Assembly (NCBI RefSeq): GCF_003932855.1
Contig: NZ_RQYZ01000010.1
Coordinates: 19,776-83,775 of the forward strand
Direction of reading: 5' to 3'
Source of the DNA: Tessaracoccus sp. OH4464_COT-324
GTDB taxonomy: Bacteria > Actinomycetota > Actinomycetes > Propionibacteriales > Propionibacteriaceae
DNA length: 64,000 nucleotides
Shown: positions 48,701-56,500 of the stretch, one piece after another
How the letters are laid out: each line of letters begins with the position of its first letter
Numbering within the stretch: the stretch's first letter is position 1
Program-made: the position numbers and the translations under genes
The notes under the pieces: generated by a model
Told to the model about the DNA's origin: nothing
Databases searched by the model: none
Seen by the model: only the letters and a program-made list of their open reading frames with translations

Positions 48701-49256
48701 TCCAGTCGATGATCGAGAAGTAGAACGCCAGTTTGACGTCCACCTTGGCACACTCCTGCTGCAATTGCTTCAAGGGATCCTTGCCGAAGGCAGTCTTCTT
48801 GACGACGTTGTAGTCCGTGGTCTTGGTATCCCACATCGCGAAGCCGTCGTGGTGCTTCGTGGTGATCATGACGTAGTTCATACCTGCGTTTTTGGCGGTG
48901 CGGCACACGTGGCCCGCGTCCCACTTCTCCGCAGTCATCTTCGCCGCTTCCTGAAGATAGACGTCATCGGGGATCTTCATCCAGGCTTTGATCTGCTCGG
49001 GATAGCCGATGCCCTGCGGGGTGCCGTTGTAGCTGCCCGCGAACATCGAGTACACACCCCAGTGCATGAACAGGCCGAACTGCAGTTTCTGCCAGTTCGC
49101 GATGCGCTCGGAGTCGCTGTGCGGGACGACGGCGGGGACTCCCTTCACCTCGTCGAGATCCACCTCACCTGTGTTCAGCACGGCCCTGGCTGGCGTGGCT
49201 ACCATCGCCAACATCAGAGCCACCGAAACGATTAGTCCTAGAAATCGTCTTCTCAT
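45798..49256 (-). CDS. Secreted multidomain GH29 alpha-L-fucosidase ending in LPRTGV
   Basis: 1152 residues from the ATG at 49256. The signal peptide (1-25) begins MRRRFLG, which fits the twin-arginine pattern RRxFL. The GH29 catalytic domain (about 45-430) starts WQKLQFGLFMHWGVYS, has KHHDGFAMWD (134-143), and the nucleophile D227 in EFWFDMG. Then come a beta domain, an Ig-like domain (PAPTYQWYR), an F5/8-type discoidin domain (DPWWEVDLGKSYDLTEVNVWNR), two more Ig-like domains (PAPEITWQRN; PTPGVEWLRA), six PDPTPSPDPAPV repeats, KPAPS repeats and LPRTGV at the end. It should remove fucose from host glycans such as mucins. No membrane anchor follows the LPxTG-like motif, as in the three subtilases. 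Confidence 0.93.
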   Translation of the reverse strand: MRRRFLGLIVSVALMLAMVATPARAVLNTGEVDLDEVKGVPAVVPHSDSERIANWQKLQFGLFMHWGVYSMFAGSYNGTPQGIGYPEQIKAWMKIPDDVYLQEAAKMTAEKWDAGHVCRTAKNAGMNYVMITTKHHDGFAMWDTKTTDYNVVKKTAFGKDPLKQLQQECAKVDVKLAFYFSIIDWTKHEAEPYRNLNPIPESMMPYILAQIDELMTGYGPIAEFWFDMGAPTADQSARMADRVRQHQPDVTVVNSRVWNDKGDFEVGGDNAVPRDFRIGPWESILSIFPACWSYCNTSKANRSEESLERKTISAIDGLVTVVSGGGQFAYNVGPKGDGSFDPYDQRVLDNIGEWMKRHPKAISGAQATWFPVPEWGRITANDNALYFFVPKSTWSGGRKVSLAGLANKVRSVAIDGGKALEFTQTGAELSVTLDGDAPDSFMNVIKVELDGTPRMVPQQTVRLVKGSGVIEGSDLLSRNGAKRYPVAVDSYVLGDSDKAVDSVQLTFTASGLAPETKYRVWFGDNSVEVTGQELLDGSVGEGFKLEPNQVARIRLELAKPVYYATPLGVRVSKVEVSAESAEDSAPEFVVQPMSQSVVEGAEVEFRARAVGRPAPTYQWYRVSAGKERKLEGETSPTLSFEAQLSDNEARYFVVATNALGEQRSESALLTVREAAANLALNKPSRQISTGWGGLASRANDGNTDGVWDNQSVSHTAHATDPWWEVDLGKSYDLTEVNVWNRSNLDRCGAESCDQRLKDFVLLVSEKPFPEVPLSQQMVNPDVQAVQVPGVAGYPSVVQMAGKKGRYLRVVLPGTSKQLALAEVEVFGKKPSSAPEISELEISGEPAEDIKPITSDRPAVQVKLGATLRLAVEAAGTPAPEITWQRNTGDWTQEGANWVDLEAKGPEFTLEVAAEHNQWVVRAVAVNEAGEAATDPLSIVVVSEPSFTAQPKPIEVKEGEQAAFEVAVDGLPTPGVEWLRALPKADTEGAADVAPLDDDPIWESVGEGLKLEFTATKELNGALFKAVATNPSGSIATEPVMLRVIADTPVPDPTPSPDPAPVPDPTPSPDPAPVPDPTPSPDPAPVPDPTPSPDPAPVPDPTPSPDPAPVPDPTPSPDPTPRPGPSKPAPSQPAPSKPAPSKPAKPKLPRTGV
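45905..46120 (-). repeat. 36-bp tandem repeat, six units, in the fucosidase linker
   Basis: Six units of 36 bp, nearly identical in DNA, each encoding PDPTPSPDPAPV. They form a rigid proline-rich spacer. The DNA identity makes copy-number change by slippage likely, in whole 12-residue steps that keep the frame. Confidence 0.9.
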
Positions 49257-49350
49257 GACTTCCCTGTCAACTCGTGCGGCCGGGTACTCCTTCGTGCCCG
49301 GCATCTGAGTGAACGTTAACACTGGCTGCCGGAGCCCACAGCCGAATTGA

Positions 49351-49377
49351 GAAAACCCTTCAAAACTTCCTTGAAGG
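49351..49377 (-). terminator. Terminator after trhO
   Basis: On the minus strand CCTTCAA, a 7-nt loop and TTGAAGG form a stem (49377-49357) followed by GTTTTC. It starts two bases after the trhO stop. The remaining gap to the fucosidase start (49257-49350) shows no supported gene. Confidence 0.6.
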
Positions 49378-49378
49378 A

Positions 49379-50254
49379 TTAACTATCGTGCGTAGTGGGC
49401 GCCGAATGCTCCGCGCAAAAAACTTCGCACTCCGGGCAACCCACCAGCTGGGCCTTGCACGCGATGTCGGCGCAGTCGCTCACCCAGTTCGTCGAGTTGG
49501 AGCAGCTGGGACACTCCCCGAGCACCTTGGTGTCCGGGCCGAAGTCGATGACCTTGCGACGATCGAAAACGTAGAGTGCCCCCTCCCAAAGACCGGAGTT
49601 ACCGAACGCCTCGCCGTAGCGCACGATCCCGCCGTCGATCTGATAGACCTGCTCAAAGCCCCGATTGCGCATCAGCGCGCTGAGCACCTCGCAGCGGATC
49701 CCGCCCGTGCAGTAGGTGACCACCGGCTGACCCTTCAGGTGGTCATATTTACCCGAGTCGAGCTCACCAATGAAATCACGCGTGGTGGCCACGTCGGGCA
49801 CGACGGCATTCCTGAACCTGCCGACCGCAGCCTCGTATGCGTTGCGCCCGTCGAAGAACACCGTCTCCGGATGCTCCACGACGAGTTGGTTAACCTCCTC
49901 CGGCTTGAGGTGTATCCCACCACCGACCACACCGTCGGGACCAACCCGCACCTCGTCGGGCACCCCGAACGTGACGATTTCCCTGCGGTGTTTGACGCTC
50001 AGTCTCGGGAAGTCATCGGCACAACCCACGGACCACTTGAACTCGGTGCCCTTAAACCCCGGGTACTCTTTAAATTTGCGGACATAACGCTTCAACGACC
50101 CAAGTTCACCGCCCAAAGTTCCGTTGATCCCGTGCTCGGAAACGATGATCCTGCCCGTCAGCCCCAGCGCCTCCGCCAAAGCGTGCTGCCACAACCGAAC
50201 CGCCTCGGGATCCCGCAGTGGAGTGAACTTGTAGAACAGAATCACTTTCTCCAT
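49379..50254 (-). CDS. trhO: tRNA uridine(34) hydroxylase TrhO (rhodanese-related)
   Basis: 291 residues. An N-terminal ferredoxin-like domain ([28 protein letters not shown]) is followed by a rhodanese domain with C182 and C188 in [11 protein letters not shown] cysteine-rich tail ends the protein ([24 protein letters not shown]). This is the UPF0176 architecture now called TrhO, which hydroxylates U34 of some tRNAs with oxygen. The start has only a weak ribosome site. It is divergent from the proline catabolism gene, 56 bp apart. Confidence 0.92.
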   Translation of the reverse strand: MEKVILFYKFTPLRDPEAVRLWQHALAEALGLTGRIIVSEHGINGTLGGELGSLKRYVRKFKEYPGFKGTEFKWSVGCADDFPRLSVKHRREIVTFGVPDEVRVGPDGVVGGGIHLKPEEVNQLVVEHPETVFFDGRNAYEAAVGRFRNAVVPDVATTRDFIGELDSGKYDHLKGQPVVTYCTGGIRCEVLSALMRNRGFEQVYQIDGGIVRYGEAFGNSGLWEGALYVFDRRKVIDFGPDTKVLGECPSCSNSTNWVSDCADIACKAQLVGCPECEVFCAEHSAPTTHDS

Positions 50255-50310
50255 GCGGTCATTCTCGCACCTTTCGCTGAGCCCAGCCGGGCCACCGCTA
50301 GCATGGGCTC

Positions 50311-53300
50311 ATGCTTGACGAGGATGTCCTAACCGATGCCGCAGTATCCCGGGTGAAGCGCTGGCTGGCCCGCCCCAAGAAACAACGTGACAAGTCGGCT
50401 CAGCGACTAGCCGCGCTGCTGCAGGACCGAGACGGGCTACAGTTCGCCATCGACTTCGTGGACCGCGTCATCCGGCCGGAGGACGGCCGCGTCAGCGCCA
50501 AAGAGTTCGCCCGGCTGAGCGGCAAGGCCCCCCGATTCCTGGAGAACCACCTACGCCTCGGCGTGCGCGCCGGCGGAATCGCTGCCCGAGTGGCACCCGC
50601 CGTCGTAGTGCCCGCAGCGAAGGCTGCCATGCGCCAGATGGTGAGCCACCTCGTCATCGACGCCACGGAGCACAAGCTCACCAAACACCTGCGCCGCCTG
50701 CGCGAAACCGGGGTGACGCTGAACGTGAACCTGCTCGGCGAGGCCGTCCTCGGCCGCCAGGAAGCCGACCACCGGCTGGCCGGCACGGAAACCCTGCTCA
50801 GCCGAGCGGACGTCGACTACGTCTCCATCAAGGTCTCCTCTGTCGCACCCCAGCTGAACATGTGGGCATTCGACCAAACCGTCGAAGAAGTGATCGAGCG
50901 GCTCATCCCCCTGTATCGCATCGCCGCAGAGCACGGAAAGTTCATCAACCTGGATATGGAGGAATATCGCGACCTCGATCTGACGCTCGCGGTCTTCATG
51001 GGCGTACTGAGCCGCCCAGAGTTCCACCAGCTCCACGCCGGGATCGTGCTGCAGACCTACCTGCCCGACGCTCTCGACGCCTACCGCCGCCTAGCCGACT
51101 TCGCCCGGCGGCGAGTCGCCGATGGCGGCGCGAGGATCAAGATCCGGATCGTGAAGGGCGCCAACCTGGCGATGGAGAGAGTAGACGCCGCGCTGCACGG
51201 CTGGCCGCTGACCACTTGGAACTCCAAGGCCCTGAGCGACGCCAACTACAAGCGCGTTCTGCGCCGCGCACTCGAACCGCAGAACGCTGCCGCGGTCCGC
51301 ATCGGCGTCGCGGGCCACAACCTGTTCGACCTCGCCTACACCATCGAACTCGCCAATGCGCACGGCACCGCCGAGGCACTCGACGTCGAGATGCTGCTCG
51401 GCATGGCCGAGGAACACCTCGACGCGATTCGCCTGGACCTGCCCCGCGTCGTGCTGTACACGCCCGTCGTGAAGCCGGCCGACTTCAACGCGGCCGTCGC
51501 ATACCTCATCCGACGCCTGGAGGAGAACGGCTCGGGCGAGAACTTCATGTCCGGCATGTTCGAGCTCAGCGACCCTGCCGTATTCGCCCGAGAGGAGGGC
51601 CGCTTCCGCGCCTCCCTGGAGCTGATGGCAGCCGACGATGCGGCGGGTGACCCCGTCGCGAACCGCCGCCAGGACCGCCTAGCCGACGTCGGCCGTCCCC
51701 AGCCGGAAAACTTCTGCAACGAGCCCGACACCGACCCATCCCTCGCCGCCAACCGGCAGTGGGCGGCGGCGATCATCGAGCGCGTCCCGGGCTGCACGCT
51801 CGGCGCCGAGCTGGTTGAACACTCGGCCGTCAACGGCGTGGAGCCGATGCTGACCGCCGCACTCGCCGCCCAACCCGCCTGGGCCGATCGGGGGGCCGAA
51901 GGGCGTCGTGACGTGCTGTACGCGGCCGCTGACGAGCTGGCCCGCCGCCGCGGCGAGCTGATCGAGGTGATGGCCCACGAAACCGGCAAGACCATCGTCG
52001 AGGGTGATGTCGAGGTGTCCGAGGCCATCGACTTCTGCCGCTACTACGCGGACTCCGCGCTGTCCCTGGAGGACATCGTCGGCGCCCGGCCCATGCCGGT
52101 GGGCGTCACCCTCGTCGTCCCCCCCTGGAACTTCCCGTGCGCTATCCCCTGCGGCGGCGTCGTCGCTGCGCTGGCCACCGGCTCGTCGGTGGTCATCAAG
52201 CCCGCCCCACAGTCCGCCCGCACAGCAGCCGTGCTCGTCGAGGCGCTCTGGGCAGCGGGCGTGCCTCGCGACGTGTTGCATTTCGCCCCGCTCGGCGAGG
52301 GAGATCAGGCCAGGGCGCTGATCACAGACGAGCGGGTAGGGCGCCTGATCTTCACCGGCTCGTCCGAGACCGCCGGGCTGTTCCTGTCGTGGCGGCCTGA
52401 ACTCACCCTGGTGGGCGAGACCAGCGGCAAGAACGGTATCATCGTCACCCCCGACGCCGACCTCGACCTAGCCGCCAACGACCTAGCCCGGAGCGCCTTC
52501 ATGCACGCCGGACAGAAGTGTTCGGCCGCCTCGCTGGGCATCCTGGTGGGTTCCGTGGGTCGTTCCGAGCGTTTCCTGCGCCAGCTGGTGGATGCCGTAG
52601 AGACGCTGTGCGTCGGCTATCCCGACGATGCCCGCGTGCACGTCGGCCCCATCATCGAGCCTGCTGCCGGCAAACTGGAGCGCGCGCTGACCACCCTGGA
52701 GGTCGGCGAACGCTGGCTGCTGCAGCCGAAGCGGCTCGACGACACGGGCCGCCTCTGGCGCCCCGGAATCCGCGTGGGCGTGGTACCCGGCTCGTACACC
52801 CACCGTACCGAGTTCTTTGGCCCGCACCTGTCGCTGATCGCCGTCGAGACGCTGGATGAGGCCATCGCGGTGCAAAACGGCACAGACTACGGCCTCACGG
52901 CAGGCATCCACTCGCTGGACGCCGACCAGGTAGCCACCTGGTGTGAGCGCGTCGAGGCCGGCAACCTGTACGTGGGCCGCGGGATCACCGGAGCCATCGT
53001 TCGACGCCAGCCGTTCGGCGGCTGGAAACTCTCGCAGGTCGGCCCCGGCGCGAAGGCCGGCGGCCCAAACTACCTGGCCACGCTCGTCGACTGGGAGGCG
53101 GTCGAGTATCCCAGCGACGGCGCCTTCCTGCGCGCGGCCCAGGATGACGACCTGTTGGTATGGGAGTCCGAACTCGGGCTGTCACGCGACGTCTCCGCGC
53201 TCGGGGTGGAGCGCAACGTGTTCCGCTACCGCCCAACCTCAGAGGTGCTGGTGCGCGTGGCGGACAACGCCCGCCACGTCGAACTCCAGCGAGTGCTAAG

Positions 53301-53670
53301 CGCAGCGGTGCGCACCGGATCGCGAATCCGGCTGTCCAGCAACATCCCACTCGACCGCCCCGAGGAGCAGTTCCCGGCGATCGTGGAGTACATCGTCGAG
53401 GATGATCGGGAATTCCATGAGCGCCTCGCCCAGCCCCGGGCGCTGGAACCGCGCTTCGACCTGGACCAGGTGCGCCGCATCCGGTTGGTGGGCTCCGATC
53501 CGCAGTTGAGGCGACTGCTCGCAGGTGACCCGAAGGTGGCGGTCTACGACCAGCCTGTCACCGCGTCGGGTCGCCTGGAGATGCTGCCGTTCCTGCGCGA
53601 GCAGGCGGTCAGCGTGACGGCACACCGCTACGGTAACCCCGATCCTAGATTCGTCAACCTCACCGTCTAA
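50311..53670 (+). CDS. putA: Bifunctional proline dehydrogenase / L-glutamate gamma-semialdehyde dehydrogenase
   Basis: 1119 residues. The N-terminal half (about 90-440) is an FAD-dependent proline dehydrogenase barrel (VSIKVSSVAPQLN, FINLDMEEYRDLDLTL, RIKIRIVKGANLAMERVDAA). The C-terminal half (about 520-980) is an aldehyde dehydrogenase with VVPPWNFPCAIPCGG, general base E703 (LVGETSGKNG) and nucleophile C737 (HAGQKCSAAS). The final 130 residues look like the terminal substrate-channel domain. It turns proline into glutamate in the cytoplasm. No N-terminal ribbon-helix-helix repressor domain is present, so it is not the autoregulatory enterobacterial type. Symbol by function. It is monocistronic and convergent with ppk2. 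Confidence 0.93.
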   Translation: MLDEDVLTDAAVSRVKRWLARPKKQRDKSAQRLAALLQDRDGLQFAIDFVDRVIRPEDGRVSAKEFARLSGKAPRFLENHLRLGVRAGGIAARVAPAVVVPAAKAAMRQMVSHLVIDATEHKLTKHLRRLRETGVTLNVNLLGEAVLGRQEADHRLAGTETLLSRADVDYVSIKVSSVAPQLNMWAFDQTVEEVIERLIPLYRIAAEHGKFINLDMEEYRDLDLTLAVFMGVLSRPEFHQLHAGIVLQTYLPDALDAYRRLADFARRRVADGGARIKIRIVKGANLAMERVDAALHGWPLTTWNSKALSDANYKRVLRRALEPQNAAAVRIGVAGHNLFDLAYTIELANAHGTAEALDVEMLLGMAEEHLDAIRLDLPRVVLYTPVVKPADFNAAVAYLIRRLEENGSGENFMSGMFELSDPAVFAREEGRFRASLELMAADDAAGDPVANRRQDRLADVGRPQPENFCNEPDTDPSLAANRQWAAAIIERVPGCTLGAELVEHSAVNGVEPMLTAALAAQPAWADRGAEGRRDVLYAAADELARRRGELIEVMAHETGKTIVEGDVEVSEAIDFCRYYADSALSLEDIVGARPMPVGVTLVVPPWNFPCAIPCGGVVAALATGSSVVIKPAPQSARTAAVLVEALWAAGVPRDVLHFAPLGEGDQARALITDERVGRLIFTGSSETAGLFLSWRPELTLVGETSGKNGIIVTPDADLDLAANDLARSAFMHAGQKCSAASLGILVGSVGRSERFLRQLVDAVETLCVGYPDDARVHVGPIIEPAAGKLERALTTLEVGERWLLQPKRLDDTGRLWRPGIRVGVVPGSYTHRTEFFGPHLSLIAVETLDEAIAVQNGTDYGLTAGIHSLDADQVATWCERVEAGNLYVGRGITGAIVRRQPFGGWKLSQVGPGAKAGGPNYLATLVDWEAVEYPSDGAFLRAAQDDDLLVWESELGLSRDVSALGVERNVFRYRPTSEVLVRVADNARHVELQRVLSAAVRTGSRIRLSSNIPLDRPEEQFPAIVEYIVEDDREFHERLAQPRALEPRFDLDQVRRIRLVGSDPQLRRLLAGDPKVAVYDQPVTASGRLEMLPFLREQAVSVTAHRYGNPDPRFVNLTV

Positions 53671-53704
53671 GGGCAGCGAAAGTCGCGCTGGCCACGGCGC
53701 GCCT

Positions 53705-53743
53705 GGCCGGGCGAACGGGCCTCGCGATCCGACGGGCCCGGCC
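53705..53743. terminator. Possible bidirectional terminator between putA and ppk2
   Basis: GGCCGGGC (53705-53712) and GCCCGGCC (53736-53743) form an 8-bp stem with a 23-nt loop, between two converging genes. Confidence 0.45.
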
Positions 53744-53746
53744 CCG

Positions 53747-54661
53747 CTACTCCGGCTGGGCCGGGCGCTTTTCCATGTGGTTCCGGCGCCCCCTGGTCAC
53801 GATCAGCGGATCGGTGGGCGGAATCGCCTCCGGGTCTTTTCCGTCGTAGTCGTGCAGGTCGAGAAACAGACGCATGGCGTTCAGCCGAGCACGCTTCTTG
53901 TCATTGGATTTGATCCGATACCAGGGAGCGACGGTGGTGTCGGTGTGCTTGAGCATCGCACTCTTAGCGTCGGTGTAGTCGTCCCAGCGGCCCAGCGACT
54001 CCAGGTCCATAGGCGAGAGCTTCCACCTGCGCACTGGGTCGATCTGGCGGATCGCGAAGCGGGTCCGCTGCTCGCGCTGCGTCACCGAGAACCACAACTT
54101 GGTGACCGTGATCCCGGACTCGATCAGCATCTCCTCGAACAGCGGAGCCTGGCGGATGAAGGTGCGGTATTCCTCGTCAGTGCAGAAACCCATGACGCGC
54201 TCGACGCCCGCCCGGTTATACCAGGAGCGGTCGAACAGCACGATCTCGCCAGCGGTGGGAAGATGCTCCACGTAGCGCTGGAAATACCACTGGCCGCGCT
54301 CCCGCTCAGTGGGCTTATTGAGCGCTACCACCCGCGCGGTCCGCGGGTTCAGATGCTCGGTGAAACGCTTGATGGCACCGCCCTTGCCCGCTGCGTCGCG
54401 CCCCTCAAAGATGATGATGTGCTTCGTGCCGTTGTCCTGGGCGGAGTACTGGAACTTCAGCAACTCGATCTGCAGCTTGCGCTTCTCCGCCTCGTAGCTG
54501 CGCCGGTCGAGGAGTTCGTCGTAGGGATAGCGGTCCCGCCACGTCTCCACGGCAGCGCCCATCGGGTCGATCAGGTACGGATCCTCGCCGTGCACGTCGG
54601 CGACGGTGTACCCGTCGGCCCGCAACTTGTCGATGTATTCCCGAAGACTCTGCTGGCTCAT
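53747..54661 (-). CDS. ppk2: Polyphosphate kinase 2
   Basis: 304 residues from the ATG at 54661. The extra 84 codons upstream run through the ygfZ terminator and are rejected. The PPK2 P-loop is IIIFEGRDAAGKGGAIKRFTEH (core GRDAAGKGG), the lid is NKPTERERGQWYFQRY, and Walker B is VLFDRSWYNRAGVERVMGFC. Family members phosphorylate GDP, ADP or AMP with polyphosphate. A single PPK2 domain of about 300 residues suggests class I, which prefers nucleoside diphosphates. ppk1 lies 2.7 kb away on the other strand. Confidence 0.94.
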   Translation of the reverse strand: MSQQSLREYIDKLRADGYTVADVHGEDPYLIDPMGAAVETWRDRYPYDELLDRRSYEAEKRKLQIELLKFQYSAQDNGTKHIIIFEGRDAAGKGGAIKRFTEHLNPRTARVVALNKPTERERGQWYFQRYVEHLPTAGEIVLFDRSWYNRAGVERVMGFCTDEEYRTFIRQAPLFEEMLIESGITVTKLWFSVTQREQRTRFAIRQIDPVRRWKLSPMDLESLGRWDDYTDAKSAMLKHTDTTVAPWYRIKSNDKKRARLNAMRLFLDLHDYDGKDPEAIPPTDPLIVTRGRRNHMEKRPAQPE

Positions 54662-54761
54662 GCCCTTACTCTGGCACGCCCCAGCCAACCGCACACCCTT
54701 TGCCGAAAAAAGAACAGCGGGACTGCTCGGCCTGCGGTCCCGCCCGGGCCATTGCCTGCCA

Positions 54762-54813
54762 CGAAGACGCCCCGACCCGCCGGCCCCGTAGTTCTGTGGG
54801 GTCGGCGTCTTCG
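54762..54813 (-). terminator. Hairpin terminator after ygfZ
   Basis: CGAAGACGCC (54762-54771) pairs with GGCGTCTTCG (54804-54813); GACCC/GGGTC extends the stem after a 2-nt bulge. It lies in the 290-bp gap between ygfZ and ppk2, which otherwise shows no supported gene. Confidence 0.6.
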
Positions 54814-54954
54814 ATCTCTCGGGCTTGCCAGCAGAGACCGGAGGATGGCCAAAAGCCAGCTCAGGGACATAGCCGTACATCCCGCCGGGAAGCTGCCCGT
54901 CGTAGAGCCCCAAACCCCGGGATTCCGAGTTGGTGGGCGCCCTCCTGCCGTGCC

Positions 54955-55863
54955 TCAGCCCAGCGTGGGCCGCACGTGCAAGCCCACGTTGGGGTCCACC
55001 AGCGGCTCCTGCGCCGCCGGGATGCCTGCCACCGTCAACTCGGCGTCCACCGCTACGGCACGCTTGACCAGGCCTAGCGCTATGGGGCCGAGTTCATGGT
55101 GCAGCGCCGACGCACCCACAAAGCCTACCTTCCGCTCCCCCAGCCACAGGTCGCCGCCAACCTCGGGCAGCGTCACCATCGAACCGTCCAGGTGCAACCG
55201 CACCAGCCGGCGCGGCGGCCGCCCCAGGTTGAACACCTTCGCCACGGTCTCCTGCCCGGGATAGCAGCCCTTATCCAGCACGGTCCCGTACAGTCCGATC
55301 TCGTTTGGGATCGTGCGGGCGTCGGTATCGACTCCGATGCGCGGGATCCCCCCGGCGATCCGCGCAGCCTCCCAGGCCCAGGTGCCGACGTCCGCCGCCA
55401 ACTCCGATTCCGTGACGAGCCACCGACCGCCGAGGGCGCAGGCGCAGGACACTCCCCGCAACTCCATCTGCTCACCCACCCAGTACAGTCTCCGTTCCAG
55501 CACGCGCGCCTCAACCCGCATCGCGAACCGCATCCTCATCAGGTGCGCGACGAGCGGCTCGCCCCCGCCGGGCTCCGTCCATGCCACGAGGCGCGCACCG
55601 TCGTCGACGCCCGTGAAAGCGTGCGCGATATGCCCCTGCGCGTCCAGAATGAGCGCGGTGACCGTCTCGCCCGGCGCCAGCGCATCGAAGCGCGCCGAAC
55701 TGATTAACTGCAACAGGGTGAGCCGATCGTCGCCCGAGATCTCGACGACGTCGCGGTTGGTCAGTGCAACGATGCCCCCGCCTGCCGCCATCGTGCGAGC
55801 CTCGGCCACCGGGCTGCCGTAGTGCCAGGTGAGGCCGGCGTCGATGCCCTCTTCCAGGATCAT
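54955..55863 (-). CDS. ygfZ: YgfZ/GcvT-like folate-binding protein
   Basis: 302 residues from the ATG at 55863, which shares one base with the stop of the preceding gene. The YgfZ signature K-G-C-Y-x-G-Q-E is present as DKGCYPGQETVAKV near residue 220. The N-terminal part SGDDRLTLLQLIS and the closing LVDPNVGLHV are typical. YgfZ helps maintain certain Fe-S enzymes with a tetrahydrofolate-dependent step. It is the last gene of a four-gene operon with the nitrobindin-like, 39-residue and discoidin-like genes. Confidence 0.9.
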   Translation of the reverse strand: MILEEGIDAGLTWHYGSPVAEARTMAAGGGIVALTNRDVVEISGDDRLTLLQLISSARFDALAPGETVTALILDAQGHIAHAFTGVDDGARLVAWTEPGGGEPLVAHLMRMRFAMRVEARVLERRLYWVGEQMELRGVSCACALGGRWLVTESELAADVGTWAWEAARIAGGIPRIGVDTDARTIPNEIGLYGTVLDKGCYPGQETVAKVFNLGRPPRRLVRLHLDGSMVTLPEVGGDLWLGERKVGFVGASALHHELGPIALGLVKRAVAVDAELTVAGIPAAQEPLVDPNVGLHVRPTLG

Positions 55864-56363
55864 CACACGCGCCTCAGCCGGGCCCACATGTGCGGACGGA
55901 GTTCGTGGCTGCTCGTGGCCCGGTCCAGGGCGTACATCAGGTCTCCCTCCACCTTGCCGTAGAGCCGCTGGCCGGCGGTGTGCTCGATCACTGCCCCGGA
56001 GGTTCGCACGACCGCGTCGGTGTTCAAGTCGATCCGGGTGACCTGGATTTTCCCCACCAGCACCTCGGTCCAGCCGTTGGAGTTGGTGAGGCTCACCTCA
56101 AGCGTGGCGTCCGGTTTCGGGGTCCAGAAACCGGTCTCCATCTCGATCAGGTCACCGGGTTTGCCGTCAACGAGTTGGAAGGCCTGCGCCAAGTAGTAGA
56201 GGTATCCTCCGCCACCGGGCCAGAACTGGATGCGCTGCTCGAAGCGGAAGTCGTTGCCCTCATGATCGGTGCCGTTGCCTTCGCCCTCCCAGCTCCCGAC
56301 CAGCCATCCGAGCGCGGTCAGCTTCGGGTCCAAGCCCTCGGGCACCTCGATCTCGATGTTCAT
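55863..56363 (-). CDS. Nitrobindin-like heme-binding beta-barrel protein (FABP-like, DUF1794)
   Basis: 166 residues from the ATG at 56363, with GAGGAG six bases upstream. The family glycine motif appears as LVGSWEGEGNG (about 21-31). The C-terminal H in ATSSHELRPHMWARLRRV is at the usual heme-ligand position. Proteins of this family bind ferric heme in a 10-stranded barrel and can isomerise peroxynitrite. It is tightly coupled to the 39-residue membrane peptide upstream and to ygfZ downstream. Confidence 0.87.
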   Translation of the reverse strand: MNIEIEVPEGLDPKLTALGWLVGSWEGEGNGTDHEGNDFRFEQRIQFWPGGGGYLYYLAQAFQLVDGKPGDLIEMETGFWTPKPDATLEVSLTNSNGWTEVLVGKIQVTRIDLNTDAVVRTSGAVIEHTAGQRLYGKVEGDLMYALDRATSSHELRPHMWARLRRV

Positions 56364-56479
56364 TTCAAGCTCCTCATCTGGGCCACGAGATTGATCAGGA
56401 GTCGCACCAAGGTGGCCAGGGCCACCACGCCGATCAACACGGTGGCGACAATGATTACCCAAGGCAGGATCGCGGCCAT
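56360..56479 (-). CDS. 39-residue single-helix membrane peptide
   Basis: Reading the minus strand from the ATG at 56479 gives 39 residues: a hydrophobic helix of about 22 residues (start MAAILPWVIIVATVLIG) and a short amphipathic tail ending QMRSLK. Its stop overlaps the start of the nitrobindin-like gene by four bases (ATGA), and its start is 21 bp after the preceding gene. Its tail codons also carry the GAGGAG ribosome site of the next gene. The coupling and clean hydrophobicity support a real small gene. Function unknown. Confidence 0.6.
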   Translation of the reverse strand: MAAILPWVIIVATVLIGVVALATLVRLLINLVAQMRSLK

Positions 56480-56500
56480 GTGGGCCAGTCTACAAGCGCG

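Noticed and set aside
53747..54913. Extended 388-residue ppk2
   Set aside because: The extra N-terminus reads through the ygfZ terminator hairpin and is of low-complexity composition; the PPK2 family begins near MSQQSLREYID.
53777..55264. 495-residue plus-strand frame
   Set aside because: Antisense to ppk2 and ygfZ, no domain.
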